Assembly: GCA_023055505.1 (NCBI GenBank)
Contig: JALIRH010000063.1
Span: 2,063,501 to 2,127,500, forward strand
Reading direction: 5' to 3'
DNA: 64,000 bases
From: Callipepla californica brunnescens
Lineage: Eukaryota > Chordata > Aves > Galliformes > Odontophoridae
Shown here: positions 34,443-46,620 of the stretch, piece after piece
Numbering within the stretch: the stretch's first letter is position 1
How the letters are laid out: each line of letters starts with the position of its first letter
The notes under the pieces: model-generated
Databases searched by the model: none
Told to the model about the DNA's origin: nothing
Seen by the model: the letters and a program-made list of their open reading frames with translations, nothing else
Position numbers and translations under genes: made by a program

Positions 34443-36225
34443 CGCTCCGGCTGCCTGCGGCTTGTGATCGGCCCCGGGTTGCAACTGCCTCCGGCGCGAG
34501 GGAACCAACGGCGTCGAGGCACACGCGCCGCGGCCCCGCGCCGTCGGAGCGCGGAACGCCGCTCACCGCCGCCGGGTTGGGGTTGGCGGTGGTCCCGTCG
34601 GAGCCGGGGGTTCAGCTCGAGCACCCGAGGGCCCCGAGGGCCGAGGTCGGCACGAGGTTCTCGGCCACGGGGCTCGGCTGCACCCCCGCAGTGCTTGGCC
34701 GTGCCGGTCTGCTCCTTGGTTCTGGACCTAACTGCGGTTCAGCAGTGCTTTTCAGCTCCGAGCAGTCTGCTCTTCGTTTGCTGGAATTATTAAAAAAGTA
34801 AAAAATAAATGGAATAGCCTTGTTTTTCTTCAAGACCCTGCTCTGAGCTGTGCAGTACGTGCAGTGCTGGTTATGCACCGGTGTGCCGTGCAGAACTCTG
34901 CTGTCAAATTCACACAGAAGTATTCCATTCCGGTTTCTTCTATGAGACTGGAGACACAGAGCAAGAAATAGTTGTGTAGAAATTGGTCATGGAATGGCAG
35001 TATGTGAGCAAGCTGGATGCTGGTCTGCTGGAAGTGGCATGCAGTCAGTCCAGGTGCTCAAGTGTCCTAACCATTATTCACATTTAATTTGTGTAGGACA
35101 CAAAGGATGACATAGCTTCCAAACTAAAAGAAAATATGGGATCTTTATTTACGATGGGCTGGTTCTCCTGTGATGTGAAAGCTGGTTCCTTCCTGGAACA
35201 CCTTGCTTTGTGTCCAAGATTGGGCAACTGGAAGGAAGCAGTTCTGAGGACTCCATTTCGAGAGCTGCTTTCCATCCTGAGGACCTAGGAGAAGACCTCT
35301 CCTTAAGATGTGAGACTGGAGTGTGGCTGACTGTATTCCTTATTCATCCAGAATTGTATCACACACTGTGAGGTACTCCAGGCACGGAAGGGAGAGAAAG
35401 AGAGGAGGGAAGTGAATAATGTGCTGGGAGGTCTGAGGGATATTAAGTACCTTTACGTGAGAAAGAAAGGCAAAAACGCATAGGAAGAGACTTGGAGTAC
35501 TGGTAGCTGTATGCTGTTGTCAAAGTGAAAACGCAGAAGCTCGTGTACAATTTCTGTTTGTGTCAGCTCCCCTCTGCACAAGCGCTGCTGCATGGGCTGG
35601 AAGTGCCGATGAGCCATCAAGACAGCACAACCCTCAGAGCAGAATGCTGTGGTGGGATGAGCATTACCCTTCAGACTTGCCAGATGCTGGCTGTGTCTGG
35701 GCCAAATTCCTGAATGAGCTGTAGTTTTTCACTTCTGTCTACCTGTCAGCTTGCAGTGCTATATGTTCTAAGCAAATTGTAGACCTTCGAGCCAGCTGTA
35801 GTGCCTGCAAAGAAATGCAGTGGATGCAGTGTGACCAAATGACATCCCGTGTCAGGAAGGGACCTTCTGCTGATAGTAGCTACAGGTGATTTCTCTTCTG
35901 CATGGAGGGCCAGAATGTGTCTTCTAGCATCTTCACAAGGTGTGTGTGATTTATCTGTTAATGTCAGCCATCTCCAGTACATTTCCTGCAATTTTTTTTT
36001 TTTTTTTTGCTGTAAGTTTTTATTGACCTTGTCTCTATGATGGTGAAGAATAACACTTTCATCTCAAAATGCCAAATCTGCTTACAGATCTGAATTTCCC
36101 CTCCCATGCTAGTGTTCCTACAATCCCTGGGAAGACTGATGTGAGGTGAAACCAAAGTCTAAATGGCTAGTAACAAGGAACAAACCACCACCACTGAGTC
36201 CCTGGTGCTTGCTGATTAAATCTTA

Positions 36226-36487
36226 TTGCAGTAATGTCTGCGAACAGCACTAAACCAGGAGGAGCTGCAAAGGGATCTTGACACATGGGACGGCTGGCCA
36301 ATTGCTAATGACATGAAGTTAGCCAGAGCAAGTGTGGGACACTGCAGCTGGGATGGGACGATCCTGTCTCTGTGCACACACTGCACAAGGAGAGGCTGCA
36401 GAGCAGCCCCACACAAAGGGCTCAGGGGGTTCTGGGTCTGCGCCCAGCAGTGCCCACAGCCAGCCCTGCTGTGCTGTGAGAAGGCAA
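36226..36487 (+). mobile_element. CR1 fragment, unit 7
   Basis: Carries cactgcacaaggag instead of cactgtgctaggag, a variant shared with unit 9. Confidence 0.65.
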
Positions 36488-36812
36488 GTCCTAGCCTGGG
36501 GTCAGGTGGCTGCAGGCCCTCGCTGCTCCTGGTTCCTAAGGCTTCCGAGGTAATGCTTTGGCATCCCCCACTTAGCTGGGTGCCTCTCCCTCCATCCCCT
36601 TGGCTTGCTTACACACGGCTGCTCTGGCAGTTTGGGATTTCACCTTCTAATAAAACAAATCAGGCAAGACAAGTGGAAAAGGTTTATGATTCCAACATTT
36701 ATTTTCACAAGTATCAGTCCAAGAATAGTAAAAAAAAAAAATAAAAGAAGTTTAAAGAACACAAGATAAAAATGATATGAACAAAATAACTTATTTTATT
36801 TACAGAGATTTT

Positions 36813-37225
36813 AGAAGTGATGCTACTAACTAATACATAGAAGTGATACTACTAACTAATATGTAAAAGTGATACTACTAAATAATACATAAAATTGATA
36901 ATACTAATACATAAAAGTGATAATACTAACTAATACATAAAAGTAATACTCCTAACTATTACAAGTAGGTGATACTATTAACTAAAACAGAGAAGTGATA
37001 CTCCTAACTAATACACAGAGGTGATACTACTAACTAATACATAAAAGTAATACTACTAACTATTACATAGAGGTGATACTATTAACTATTACATACAGGT
37101 GATACTATTAACTAATACATAGAAGTGATACTCCTAACTAATACACAGAGGTGATACTACTAACTAATACAGAGAAGTGTTACTACTACCTAATACACAG
37201 AGGTGATACTCCTATCTAAATACAT
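36813..37225 (+). repeat. 26-bp minisatellite, about 16 copies (unit 7)
   Basis: 413 bp, with acaagtaggtg private. Confidence 0.93.
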
Positions 37226-38863
37226 TTTGCCATTAACTAGGTCCCTGTGATCCCTATCAGTCTTCTGCTGGGCCAGTCTCTTCTTCCGCAGCTCAGTTCA
37301 GTCTGGCAGCGTCAGCCGAGGTTCTTCTCTTCCACGCAGTTCTTCCTTGTTGGTCTTCTTGGCGCAGGCGGGCGTCATCGACGGTGAGGTGAGATGGGAG
37401 AAGAGGAACTAAACCAAATACAAAGGAGAAGAGTTAGTTGCTGCCACGCAAGTCAAGAAAGAAAAGGACAGCAAGGAGAGAAATGAGATATGGAATTTTG
37501 AACCGTGACATTGAAAAGTGCCCATGAAAAGTCCATGGTTCTGTTTCAGCCTCCAAGTGAGGCTAAAGTCCGTTGGAAAAATAAAAACCCTGGCTTGTGT
37601 TTTCCCCCAAGGAGTGCCCTTAGAAATAAAAGAAGCTGCAGAGCACTTCTGGCCATCCCCCCCTCCTCCACTGCCCCAGGCTTATTGCACAGGAACACCC
37701 CTTGCACACCTTACTCTGCGATGAAGGCGCATCCTCTTCTCCCCGGCGATCTTCCAGCCACTCGTGCCTTCTGCAGGTGCTGGGCAGCATCAGGTCTTGT
37801 TCCTGCCTCGAACTCCGGAGGAGGCAAAGCAACGTCCAAGGACTCAAGCAGCGCATCTGCAGCACAGACAAAGGAAGTTTATCACTAGCCACTGCCTGTC
37901 TCATTATCAACTTTCTCACTCTCAAGAAGGTTTCTCTCCACCAACTGTCTTCCTATTACATATCTAGCTATGCTCTAACTCTTCTGCTTTCCACTAAGCC
38001 ATCCATCCACCATCTCTCTACCAACTACCTGTCTTTCAATGCACTACCTATGCACTAAATATCTCCCTACCAATTATCTACCTTGCTATCACCTCTGTCT
38101 CTATCAACTATCTTGCTACCCACTAGGTTTCTTACTATCCGCCAGCTCCCTATCAATCACTTGCAGTTCACTAACCATCAAGAGAAGAACTACCTTGCTA
38201 TCCACTGTTTCACTATCCACTACTCTCAGTCCCTAACCACCAACCCAGGGCCCTCCCCCTGCACAGCCCGCACGGGGCTGCCAGCCCATCAGCTGCAGGT
38301 GCCCTGTTGGGGCCACAGCTGTAAGCAGGGCATTGCAGAGCTGCTGGGGGCTGCCAGGGAGGCAGCTGCAGCATGCGTACCTTCCTCTGAGCAGAAAGTG
38401 CCTCCTCTCCTCTGTGTCACTCTTCTGGACGCTGTTCTTCCGCCGGCGCAGGGGCAACATCAGGTGTTGTTCTTCTTCTGGGAGGGAGAGTGGTGACTGT
38501 GAAGTTCAGCAGCTCATCTGCGGCAGAGACAAAAGATGTTAATCACTATTAACTTTCTACGTTGTTATCTGCTCTCTATCCACTGACTACCTCACTAGTG
38601 ACTCTGCTTTTATCCCCTATCTCCCCAGATCTGGCTATGATCTACTTACCTGTATCACTAGCAACTATTTTGCTGTCTACAAAGTATCTTGCTACCTACA
38701 AACCAACTCTCTATTAATGTCCTACCTAGCTATTTTATCTCCCCACTATCAGTATCACCAACACCTACCTCTTTTGCTAACAACTCTCCATCAGCTATCT
38801 TGCTATCAACCATTGACCTCAATACGAACCCTCTTACTTCTGTCTTTCTCGCCTAACCTATAC

Positions 38864-38984
38864 CTATCCTATACCTATCCTATACCTATCCTATGCCTAT
38901 CCTATGCCTATCCTATGCCTATCCTATGCCTATCCCATGCCTATCCTACGCCTATCCCATGCCTATCCCATGCCTATCCTATGC
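38864..38984 (+). repeat. 11-bp minisatellite, 11 copies (unit 8)
   Basis: Begins with two ctatcctatac copies, then T,T,T,T,C,T(acg),C,C,T. Confidence 0.95.
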
Positions 38985-38991
38985 TACATGA

Positions 38992-39830
38992 TCACTGGGA
39001 CTCCTGTCCCGACCGATCGCTGCTTTCCCTCAATGCCCCACACAGCCTGCACCGGCAACCAGGGCTGTGTAGGACTACCAGGGGCTGCCTAGGAAAGCAG
39101 CGGGAGCACAGCCGCAGCACGAACGGCAGCCTCAACGGGCACCACCAGACAGGGCCGGGAAGAGCGACCCTGGGAGCCTGCACAGATGGCAGCGGCAGGC
39201 ACCCCGATGGAAAAATAAGTACTGGTGGTGGGCACGGATTTAAATTAGGTGCCATAATGGGCCGCCGGTGGCAGGGCGAGAAGACGACCCTGACTGGGGC
39301 GATGCGGGCGGTGGGTGGCGGCAGCGGGCAGGGCGCAGCAGGGACCGGCAGGGCGGTGGTGGCCGGGGTTGTCGTCTCCGGCTCAGCTCGGTCGTCATCG
39401 GCACGGGTGAAGGGGACCTGCGAGAAAAGCACGGAGAAGAGGCGGTCGCCGCCGGGTCGAGAGGGAGAACGAGACGGAGGAGCGCGACCCCGACTGCGAC
39501 AGAGAGCGCGCCCTCGGCTCCTCTCCGCCGTACCTCTCCGCTCGCGGAAGGCCCGTCTCCTCCGCCCTGGTCCCCCGCGGTCCGGCGGCGTTTCTCGGGC
39601 ACGCCGAAGTCTGCTTCGTCGGCAGCTCCGCGCCGCCGACGAGCGCCCGTCCCCGCGCCGCGGCCCTCGGCGCCGCCCTGTTGGTGCCGCGGGTGCCGTG
39701 CGGGCTCCGGAGCGGCGTCGGGCGCCGTTCCCGTCTCGCAGGCGGGAGCGGATGGTGAAGATGTTAACGAGGCCCCGGACGGCTCTCGCTCGGCTCCCGC
39801 TGCGCTCGGAGAACCGCGGCCGCGTCGCAT
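38992..39830 (-). CDS. Candidate spliced ORF, gene copy 8
   Basis: Exon 1 is 39534-39830 and exon 2 is 38992-39417. Modules: B 38381-38517, A 37715-37856, C 37293-37408. The module A donor is gtaagg. The module C acceptor tract reads gtatttggtttag. Confidence 0.4.
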
Positions 39831-41379
39831 CGCTCCGGCTGCCTGCGGCTTGTGATCGGCCCCGGGTTGCAACTGCCTCCGGCGCGAGGGAACCAACGGC
39901 GTCGAGGCACACGCGCCGCGGCCCCGCGCCGTCGGAGCGCGGAACGCCGCTCACCGCCGCCGGGTTGGGGTTGGCGGTGGTCCCGTCGGAGCCGGGGGTT
40001 CAGCTCGAGCACCCGAGGGCCCCGAGGGCCGAGGTCGGCACGAGGTTCTCGGCCACGGGGCTCGGCTGCACCCCCGCAGTGCTTGGCCGTGCCGGTCTGC
40101 TCCTTGGTTCTGGACCTAACTGCGGTTCAGCAGTGCTTTTCAGCTCCGAGCAGTCTGCTCTTCGTTTGCTGGAATTATTAAAAAAGTAAAAAATAAATGG
40201 AATAGCCTTGTTTTTCTTCAAGACCCTGCTCTGAGCTGTGCAGTACGTGCAGTGCTGGTTATGCACCGGTGTGCCGTGCAGAACTCTGCTGTCAAATTCA
40301 CACAGAAGTATTCCATTCCGGTTTCTTCTATGAGACTGGAGACACAGAGCAAGAAATAGTTGTGTAGAAATTGGTCATGGAATGGCAGTATGTGAGCAAG
40401 CTGGATGCTGGTCTGCTGGAAGTGGCATGCAGTCAGTCCAGGTGCTCAAGTGTCCTAACCATTATTCACATTTAATTTGTGTAGGACACAAAGGATGACA
40501 TAGCTTCCAAACTAAAAGAAAATATGGGATCTTTATTTACGATGGGCTGGTTCTCCTGTGATGTGAAAGCTGGTTCCTTCCTGGAACACCGTGCTTTGTG
40601 TCCAAGATTGGGCAACTGGAAGGAAGCAGTTCTGAGGACTCCATTTCGAGAGCTGCTTTCCATCCTGAGGACCTAGGAGAAGACCTCTCCTTAAGATGTG
40701 AGACTGGAGTGTGGCTGACTGTATTCCTTATTCATCCAGAATTGTATCACACACTGTGAGGTACTCCAGGCACGGAAGGGAGAGAAAGAGAGGAGGGAAG
40801 TGAATAATGTGCTGGGAGGTCTGAGGGATATTAAGTACCTTTACGTGAGAAAGAAAGGCAAAAACGCATAGGAAGAGACTTGGAGTACTGGTAGCTGTAT
40901 GCTGTTGTCAAAGTGAAAACGCAGAAGCTCGTGTACAATTTCTGTTTGTGTCAGCTCCCCTCTGCACAAGCGCTGCTGCATGGGCTGGAAGTGCCGATGA
41001 GCCATCAAGACAGCACAACCCTCAGAGCAGAATGCTGTGGTGGGATGAGCATTACCCTTCAGACTTGCCAGATGCTGGCTGTGTCTGGGCCAAATTCCTG
41101 AATGAGCTGTAGTTTTTCACTTCTGTCTACCTGTCAGCTTGCAGTGCTATATGTTCTAAGCAAATTGTAGACCTTCGAGCCAGCTGTAGTGCCTGCAAAG
41201 AAATGCAGTGGATGCAGTGTGACCAAATGACATCCCGTGTCAGGAAGGGACCTTCTGCTGATAGTAGCTACAGGTGATTTCTCTTCTGCATGGAGGGCCA
41301 GAATGTGTCTTCTAGCATCTTCACAAGGTGTGTGTGATTTATCTGTTAATGTCAGCCATCTCCAGTACATTTCCTGCAA

Positions 41380-41406
<27 letters not shown>
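41380..41406 (+). repeat. Longest poly-T tract (27 T, unit 8)
   Basis: Uninterrupted homopolymer. The same tract is 16, 23, 24, 18, 24, 22 and 17 T in units 1-7, 15 in unit 9, 10+10 in unit 10 and 20 in unit 11, so it is the fastest-changing site in the unit. Confidence 0.9.
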
Positions 41407-41411
<5 letters not shown>

Positions 41412-41623
41412 AAGTTGTTATTGACCTTGTCTCTATGATGGTGAAGAATAACACTTTCATCTCAAAATGCCAAATCTGCTTACAGATCTGAATTTCCCCT
41501 CCCATGCTAGTGTTCCTACAATCCCTGGGAAGACTGATGTGAGGTGAAACCAAAGTCTAAATGGCTAGTAACAAGGAACAAACCACCACCACTGAGTCCC
41601 TGGTGCTTGCTGATTAAATCTTA

Positions 41624-41885
41624 TTGCAGTAATGTCTGCGAACAGCACTAAACCAGGAGGAGCTGCAAAGGGATCTTGACACATGGGACGGCTGGCCAAT
41701 TGCTAATGACATGAAGTTAGCAAGAGCAAGTGTGGGACACTGCAGCTGGGATGGGACGATCCTGTCTCTGTGCACACACTGTGCTAGGAGAGGCTGCAGA
41801 GCAGCCCCACACAAAGGGCTCAGGGGGTTCTGGGTCTGCGCCCAGCAGTGCCCACAGCCAGCCCTGCTGTGCTGTGAGAAGGCAA
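41624..41885 (+). mobile_element. CR1 fragment, unit 8
   Basis: Has the common cactgtgctaggag form. Confidence 0.65.
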
Positions 41886-42210
41886 GTCCTAGCCTGGGGT
41901 CAGGTGGCTGCAGGCCCTCGCTGCTCCTGGTTCCTAAGGCTTCCGAGGTAATGCTTTGGCATCCCCCACTTATCTGGGTGCCTCTCCCTCCATCCCCTTG
42001 GCTTGCTTACACACGGCTGCTCTGGCAGTTTGGGATTTCACCTTCTAATAAAACAAATCAGGCAAGACAAGTGGAAAAGGTTTATGATTCCAACATTTAT
42101 TTTCACAAGTATCAGTCCAAGAATAGTAAAATAAATAAATAAAAGAAGTTTAAAGAACACAAGATAAAAATGATATGAACAAAATAACTTATTTTATTTA
42201 CAGAGATTTT

Positions 42211-42444
42211 AGAAGTGATGCTACTAACTAATATGTCAAAGTGATACTACTAACTAATACATATAAGTGATACTACTAACTAATACACAGAAGTGATACT
42301 ACTAACTGATACATAAAAGTGATAATACTATCTAATACAGAAAAGTAATACTCCTAACTATTACATGCAGGTGATACTACTAACTAATACATAGAGGTGA
42401 TACTCCTAACTAATACACAGTGGTGATACTCCTAACTAATACAT
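42211..42444 (+). repeat. 26-bp minisatellite, about 9 copies (unit 8)
   Basis: 234 bp; the most contracted array, with private variants (atatgtcaaag, acacagtgg). Confidence 0.93.
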
Positions 42445-44068
42445 TTTGCCATTAACTAGGTCCCTGTGATCCCTATCAGTCTTCTGCCGGGCCAGTCTCT
42501 TCTTCCGCAGCTCAGTTCAGTCTGGCAGCGTCAGCTGAGGTTCTTCTCTTCCACACAGTTCTTCCTTGTTGGTCTTCTTGGCGCAGGCGAGCGTCATCGA
42601 CGGTGAGGTGAGATGGGAGAAGAGGAACTAAAACAAATACAAAGGAGAAGAGTTAGTTGCTGCCACGCAAGTCAAGAAGGAAAAGGACAGCAACGAGAGA
42701 AATGAGATATGGAATTTTGAACCGTGACATTGAAAAGTGCCCATGAAAAGTCCATGGTTCTGTTTCAGCCTCCAAGTGAGGCTAAAGTCCGTTGGAAAAA
42801 TAAAAACCCCGACTGGCGTTTTCCCCCAAGGAGTGCCCTTAGAAATAAAAGAAGCTGCAGAGCACTTCTGGCCATCCCCCCCTCCTCCACTGCCCCAGGC
42901 TTATTGCACAGGAACACCCCTTGCACACCTTACTCTGCGATGAAGGCGCATCCTCTTCTCCCCGGCGATCTTCCAGCCACTCGTGCCTTCTGCAGGTGCT
43001 GGGCAGCATCAGGTCTTGTTCCTGCCTCGAACTCCGGAGGAGGCAAAGCGACGTCCAAGGACTCAAGCAGCGCATCTGCAGCACAGACAAAGGAAGTTTA
43101 TCACTAGCCACTGCCTGTCTCATTATCAACTTTCTCACTCTCAAGAAGGTTTCTCTCCACCAACTGTCTTCCTATTACATATCTAGCTATGCTCTAACTC
43201 TTCTGCTTTCCACTAAGCCATCCATCCACCATCTCTCTAACTACCTGTCTTTCTATGTACGATCTATGCACTAAATATCTCCCTACCAACTATCTACCTT
43301 GCTATCACCTCTGTCTCTATCAACTGTCTTACTATCCACTAGGTCTCTTGCTATCCGCCAGCTCCCTATCAATCACTTGCAGTTCACTAACCATCAAGAG
43401 AAGAACTACCTTGCTATCCACTGTTTCACTATCCACTACTCTCAGTCCCTAACCACCAACCCGGGGCCCTCCCCCTGCACAGCCCGCACGGGGCTGCCAG
43501 CCCATCAGCTGCAGGTGCCCTGTTTGGGCCACAGCTGTAAGCAGGGCACTGTAGATCTGCTGGGGGCTGCCAGGGAGGCAGCTGCAGCATGCGTACCTTC
43601 CTCTGAGCAGAAAGTGCTTCCTCTCCTCTCTGTCACTCTTCTGGACGCTGTTCTTCCACCGGCGATGGAGCCACATCAGGTGTTGTTCTTCTTCTGGGAG
43701 GGAGAGTGGTGACTGTGGACTCCAGCAGCTCATCTGCGGCAGAGACAAAAGATGTTAATCACTATTAACTTTCTATGTTGTTGTCTACTCTCTGTCCACT
43801 GACTACCTCACTAGTGACTCTGCTTTTATCCCCTATCTCCCCAGATCTGGCTATGATCTACTTACCTGTATCACTAGCAACTATTTTGCTGTCTACAAAG
43901 TATCTTGCTACCTACAAACCAACTCTCTATTAATGTCCTACCTTGCTATTTTCTCTCCCCACTATCAGTATCACCAACACCTACCTCTTTTGCTAACAAC
44001 TCTCTATCAGCTATCATGCTATCAACCATTGACCTCAATACGAACCATCTTACTTCTGTCTGTCTCGC

Positions 44069-44156
44069 CTATCCTACACCTATCCTATACCTATCCTATG
44101 CCTATCCCATGCCTATCCCATGCCTATCCCATGCCTATCCCATGACTATCCTATGC
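44069..44156 (+). repeat. 11-bp minisatellite, 8 copies (unit 9)
   Basis: Begins ctatcctacac, ctatcctatac; ends with a ctatcccatga then ctatcctatgc. Same in units 10 and 12. Confidence 0.95.
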
Positions 44157-44163
44157 TACATGA

Positions 44164-45002
44164 TCACTGGGACTCCTGTCCCGACCGGTCGCTGCTTTCC
44201 CTCAATGCCCCACACAGCCTGCACCGGCAACCAGGGCTGTGTAGGACTACCAGGGGCTGCCTAGGAAAGCAGCGGGAGCACAGCCGCAGCACGAACGGCA
44301 GCCTCAACGGGCACCACCAGACAGGGCCGGGAAGAGCGACCCTGGGAGCCTGCACAGATGGCAGCGGCAGGCACCCCGGTGGAATAATAAGTACTGGTGG
44401 TGGGCACGGATTTAAATTAGGTGCCATAATGGGCCGCCGGTGGCAGGGCGAGAAGACGACCCTGACTGGGGCGATGCGGGCGGTGGGTGGCGGCAGCGGG
44501 CAGGGCGCAGCAGGGACCGGCAGGGCGGTGGTGGCCGGGGTTGTCGTCTCCGGCTCAGCTCGGTCGTCGGCGTTACGGGTGAAGAGGACCTGCGAGAAAA
44601 GCACGGAGAAGAGGCGGTCGCCGCCGGGTCGAGAGGGAGAACGAGACGGAGGAGCGCGACCCCGACTGCGACAGAGAGCGCGCCCTCGGCTCCTCTCCGC
44701 CGTACCTCTCCGCTCGCGGAAGGCCCGTCTCCTCCGCCCTGGTCCCCCGCGGTCCGGCGGCGTTTCTCGGGCACGCCGAAGTCTGCTTCGTCGGCAGCTC
44801 CGCGCCGCCGACGAGCGCCCGTCCCCGCGCCGCGGCCCTCGGCGCCGCCCTGTTGGTGCCGCGGGTGCCGTGCGGGCTCCGGAGCGGCGTCGGGCGCCGT
44901 TCCCGTCTCGCAGGCGGGAGCGGATGGTGAAGATGTTAACGAGGCCCCGGACGGCTCTCGCTCGGCTCCCGCTGCGCTCGGAGAACCGCGGCCGCGTCGC
45001 AT
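44164..45002 (-). CDS. Candidate spliced ORF, gene copy 9 (variant exon 2 start)
   Basis: Exon 1 is 44706-45002 and exon 2 is 44164-44589. Five clustered substitutions near 44569-44586 change the first exon 2 residues (VLFTRNADD instead of VPFTRADDD) and keep the acceptor. Modules: B 43597-43733, A 42934-43075, C 42512-42627. The module C copy carries private changes (gtcagctgagg, gcaggcgagcg). Confidence 0.4.
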
Positions 45003-45618
45003 CGCTCCGGCTGCCTGCGGCTTGTGATCGGCCCCGGGTTGCAACTGCCTCCGGCGCGAGGGAACCAACGGCGTCGAGGCACACGCGCCGCGGCCCCGCG
45101 CCGTCGGAGCGCGGAACGCCGCTCACCGCCGCCGGGTTGGGGTTGGCGGTGGTCCCGTCGGAGCCGGGGGTTCAGCTCGAGCACCCGAGGGCCCCGAGGG
45201 CCGAGGTCGGCACGAGGTTCTCGGCCACGGGGCTCGGCTGCACCCCCGCAGTGCTTGGCCGTGCCGGTCTGCTCCTTGGTTCTGGACCTAACTGCGGTTC
45301 AGCAGTGCTTTTCAGCTCCGAGCAGTCTGCTCTTCGTTTGCTGGAATTATTAAAAAAATAAAAAATAAATGAAATAGCCTTGTTTTTCTTCAAGACCCTG
45401 CTCTGAGCTGTACAGTACGTGCAGTGCTGGTTATGCGCCGGTGTGCTGTGCAGAACTCTGCTGTCAATTTCACACAGAAGTGTTCCATTCCGGTTACTTC
45501 TATGAGACTGGAGACACAGTGCAAGAAATAGCTGTGTAGAAATTGGTCATGGAATGGCAGTATGTGAGCAAGCTTGATGCTGGTCTGCTGGAAGTGGCGT
45601 GCAATTAGTCCGGGTGCT

Positions 45619-46607
45619 GATGCTATCTTGATGAGTGCTGTCCTTCTCTTCTACTGTTTCTCTTTCATATAGAATATAGAAAAACAGCAGACACGTTAAT
45701 GAAAATGTTTGTTGTTTTTTTTTCCTTGAAGAAGGCTTGCATGTCATTGCAGGGATATAAAACATCTGTGAAATGTACATTGCATATCTGTATGTGTCGT
45801 TAATCGTTGCATTTTTTCCCTTTGGATTCTGGAACTGCAGACTGTGGAGGGTTATTGAATCTTTATTGCTTCTGAGTTCCAGGATTGATATTCAGAAATT
45901 GAGGCTGTGTAACATCAGCAGTCTGACTTTGCTTCCTGTGCACTGCAGCTTTAAATTTCTAAAGAGTTCCAGCGGCGTGTTAAAATAAGAAGCGGGTGCA
46001 GGCTCCACTTCCTGGACACTTTGCTTTTGTTCTTTCTTGGTTTCAGTCTAAAATAAGTCATTCCAAATAAAAGCCTATTTTTGTTCTCTGTGGGTGGAAA
46101 AACCTTGCCTCCCTTGGTTCTCGTGCCGTGCGCATCGCCGTGAGATATGTATGCAGAGTGTTAGCATCTGAGAGATACTTCGGAGTGCTGGTCACGTGCT
46201 AGGAGCGGGAATAAAAGTTCCCCTTTGAAACATGGAGGTTCAGACGTATTTACAGCATTGTGCTTTCCACCCTTCAGCGTTTGTAAATGAAGGAAACGTC
46301 TGAAGGGATCACTTGGGCTGCTGCATGAAGAAAGCCACCATGACTGCAGATGGGAGACTTTGGAGGCACGGACTTGGGAAAGGTGTGCTGTGGTCAGGCA
46401 AGAGGGCAAACCAGAGCCCGCACAGGAGCTGCTTAAATCACAGAATTAGAAAATGAAGCTTAAGAAGTCTCTTATTCCTTTACCTCTGCTCCCCAAGGAA
46501 GGAGTTGTAATGCCCAAACTGTTTTTGACAGATGAATGTTTGGCCTGTTCAGAAAAATTCAAGTGACGGAGACTCCACAACTTCCCAAGGCAATCCATTC
46601 CAGTGCT
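45619..46607. other. 989-bp tail segment of long units (unit 9)
   Basis: Present here, in unit 11 and (cut off) in unit 12, absent elsewhere. It is flanked by GTGCT at 45614-45618 and 46603-46607; short units keep one hybrid copy (ccaggtgctcaag), the mark of a deletion through microhomology. Content: AT-rich sequence with aaataaaagcc near 46067, which looks like a plus-strand polyadenylation signal followed by a T/GT-rich run, and at its right end an antisense CR1 piece. No convincing gene. Confidence 0.85.
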
Positions 46608-46620
46608 CAACTGTCCTAAC
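46435..46620 (-). mobile_element. CR1 LINE 3'-end fragment, antisense (unit 9)
   Basis: The stretch with gacggagactccacaac and ccaaggcaatccattccag resembles the complement of the CR1 3' untranslated region as I recall it. acagaattag at its left matches the degenerate terminal ATTCT-type repeat. It is 5' truncated at gtcctaacc, as CR1 copies usually are. In short units only the last few bases survive. Confidence 0.6.

Larger units (their letters stand above)
32117..37504 (+). repeat. Macrosatellite unit 7 (5388 bp, short type)
   Basis: The right flank of the GC core carries a variant set (aaaaaagtaaaaaataaatgg, aagctggatg, agtggcatgc) shared only with unit 8. Module B has the ggcattgcag variant, also shared with unit 8. 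The poly-T tract is 17 T. Confidence 0.97.
37505..42723 (+). repeat. Macrosatellite unit 8 (5219 bp, shortest unit)
   Basis: It is short because the 26-bp array has only about 9 copies (42211-42444). The 11-bp array begins with two ctatcctatac variants not seen in units 1-7. It has the longest poly-T tract, 27 T (41380-41406). Confidence 0.97.
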
